Under the pieces are notes generated by a model that was not told the origin of the DNA, ran no database searches, and saw nothing but the letters and a program-made list of their open reading frames with translations. From Marthasterias glacialis (lineage: Eukaryota; Echinodermata; Asteroidea; Forcipulatida; Asteriidae), in contig OU452229.1 in NCBI GenBank assembly GCA_911728455.2, positions 11,158,378 through 11,222,377 of the forward strand: a stretch of DNA of 64,000 bases, written 5' to 3'. Each line of letters opens with the position of its first letter. Position 1 is the first letter of the stretch. This document shows positions 62,871 to 64,000 of this stretch, one piece after another. Both the position numbers and the translations under genes were made by a program.

Positions 62871-64000
62871 CAACACAGCAGACCTGCAAAGACATTTGTA
62901 TTAAAAGTTGTAAAAAAAAAAGTCACGTCTTGGCATTTTCCTGTTGGCCTATTCGATATTATAGGCTATACGCATATTCCGTTTTCTTAGGCGACTCGGT
63001 CGGGAACCGATCTCACTGGAAGAAATTCATATAATTAATGAAAGAGATTACAACTTTACAAGTTTTTTTTTCAAAGTACATCTGAATGTGTACTGGTTTG
63101 CCAATGTGCCTTCTCCCCCACCCAATGTTGAGAATCCTGATGTTGTTATCACATCCATAAAATATCATTAATACGGAGCCGTGATATGGCGCGGGTTCGT
63201 AGCGGCGTTAAACCACACGGCTATGTGCTTTCCCCAAGGCGATCTAAAAGTGACAACAAATTTGAACTATTCAGAAAAAGGAGAAAGCAAACAACTACTT
63301 CTACTACAATATGGCCCGCTTCACATTAATTTATGAGATACCGTAATTAAGGTCTTGGGCAGATATCACTATCAAACAGGTACTTGATATCTCATCATGG
63401 TGGCCTTCCGGTGGGGACGACTCACCGGGCATTGCACCACGGCGCATAACCCCCATGTCACCGGGACAATTATCAGTTTTTTCCCCAAGATAATTTTATG
63501 AGTTAGTGGCCCGTGACCAGAACGTGTCAACCGCCATGGTTTTTGTATTACACCTGGCCTTATGTTATCAATCTTCTGTTATAATTTGCGCATGCTAATA
63601 TGACATTTTACCATCGTAGAGTGAATTTAGTGAGCTATTTAATCGGAGACTGTGGGGCGGTTGATCAAAGCCGTATTTTCCAAGTCCAGTATTTGTATGT
63701 GAATGTGATAATTTAAAATGTCTGCAAACATAAGGTACGGTACGTAGGTTTTGTCACGATACATTTTAGTCCAAGGTGCGCCAGCCGGATGGAACGGTTT
63801 AGTCACATTTTGCCATATTTTTTATGCCAATGGCCCAACGAGTATGCTGTGCCCAAACTCCAGCACACGATGTGTAGTGCTTATACATTACACAGTGTGT
63901 GTATGACTATTCGTTGTCGCGCCTTGATGTTTCTGTACTTGCCAAAATACAAGGTGGAGCTCGTTATGCTAATGTCACTAAATCTTATCTTTGGTTCCGG

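Larger units (their letters stand above)
59361..64000. other. Downstream region without a confident gene
   Basis: Apart from the elements at 60269, 61040 and 62674, I see AT-rich sequence, a G run at 61739 and A runs near 61770. An AATAAA at 60119 is the first clear poly(A) hexamer after the LRR-RRM stop that I found. An open minus-strand stretch at 60398-60643 begins with an ATG but has no recognised family and no partner exon. Confidence 0.5.

Overview
This is a eukaryotic, intron-rich, AT-rich animal genomic window. Three protein-coding genes can be supported, and dispersed repeats fill most of the remainder. Coding exons have clean GT/AG borders. The intergenic and intronic DNA is full of short palindromic elements (MITE-like), tRNA-derived and 5S-rRNA-derived SINEs, minisatellites and poly-C stretches. 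This style, together with the divergence of the proteins, points to a marine invertebrate deuterostome, most likely an echinoderm. That placement is inference; no species-level marker was read.

Layout. (1) 1-7246, plus strand: dihydrofolate reductase (DHFR) in five visible exons. The window opens inside its first coding exon, so the start codon lies to the left. A canonical poly(A) signal lies at 7919. (2) 7247-10439: convergent intergenic DNA with an interrupted tRNA-headed SINE and a decayed copy of a dispersed ORF-bearing repeat. (3) 10440-12210, minus strand: a two-exon ankyrin-repeat gene whose ankyrin block resembles vertebrate ANKRD63. (4) 12211-27970: a gene-poor stretch with palindromic elements, SINE fragments, a 774-bp inverted-repeat-ended element carrying a Cys-x2-Cys ORF, and a few open stretches that could not be assigned.

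(5) 27971-57933, plus strand: the main feature, a 16-exon gene spanning 30 kb that encodes an inferred 1188-residue protein. Its order is an N-terminal MGC dual-acylation motif, a long acidic low-complexity region with 17-residue repeats, about 17 ribonuclease-inhibitor-type leucine-rich repeats, a divergent RRM-like fold, and a charged C-terminal tail. All splice phases join without a conflict. This LRR plus RRM architecture matches no family I can name. (6) 57934-64000: decayed tandem copies of the last exon's tail unit, a 10-unit 51-bp minisatellite, further repeats, and no confident gene.

The three genes show no sign of working together. DHFR is a folate housekeeping enzyme, the ankyrin protein is a probable scaffold, and the LRR-RRM protein is uncharacterised. 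The window is best read as a normal invertebrate chromosomal segment whose notable content is the LRR-RRM gene and its decaying C-terminal repeat unit, plus an unusual diversity of palindromic non-autonomous elements.
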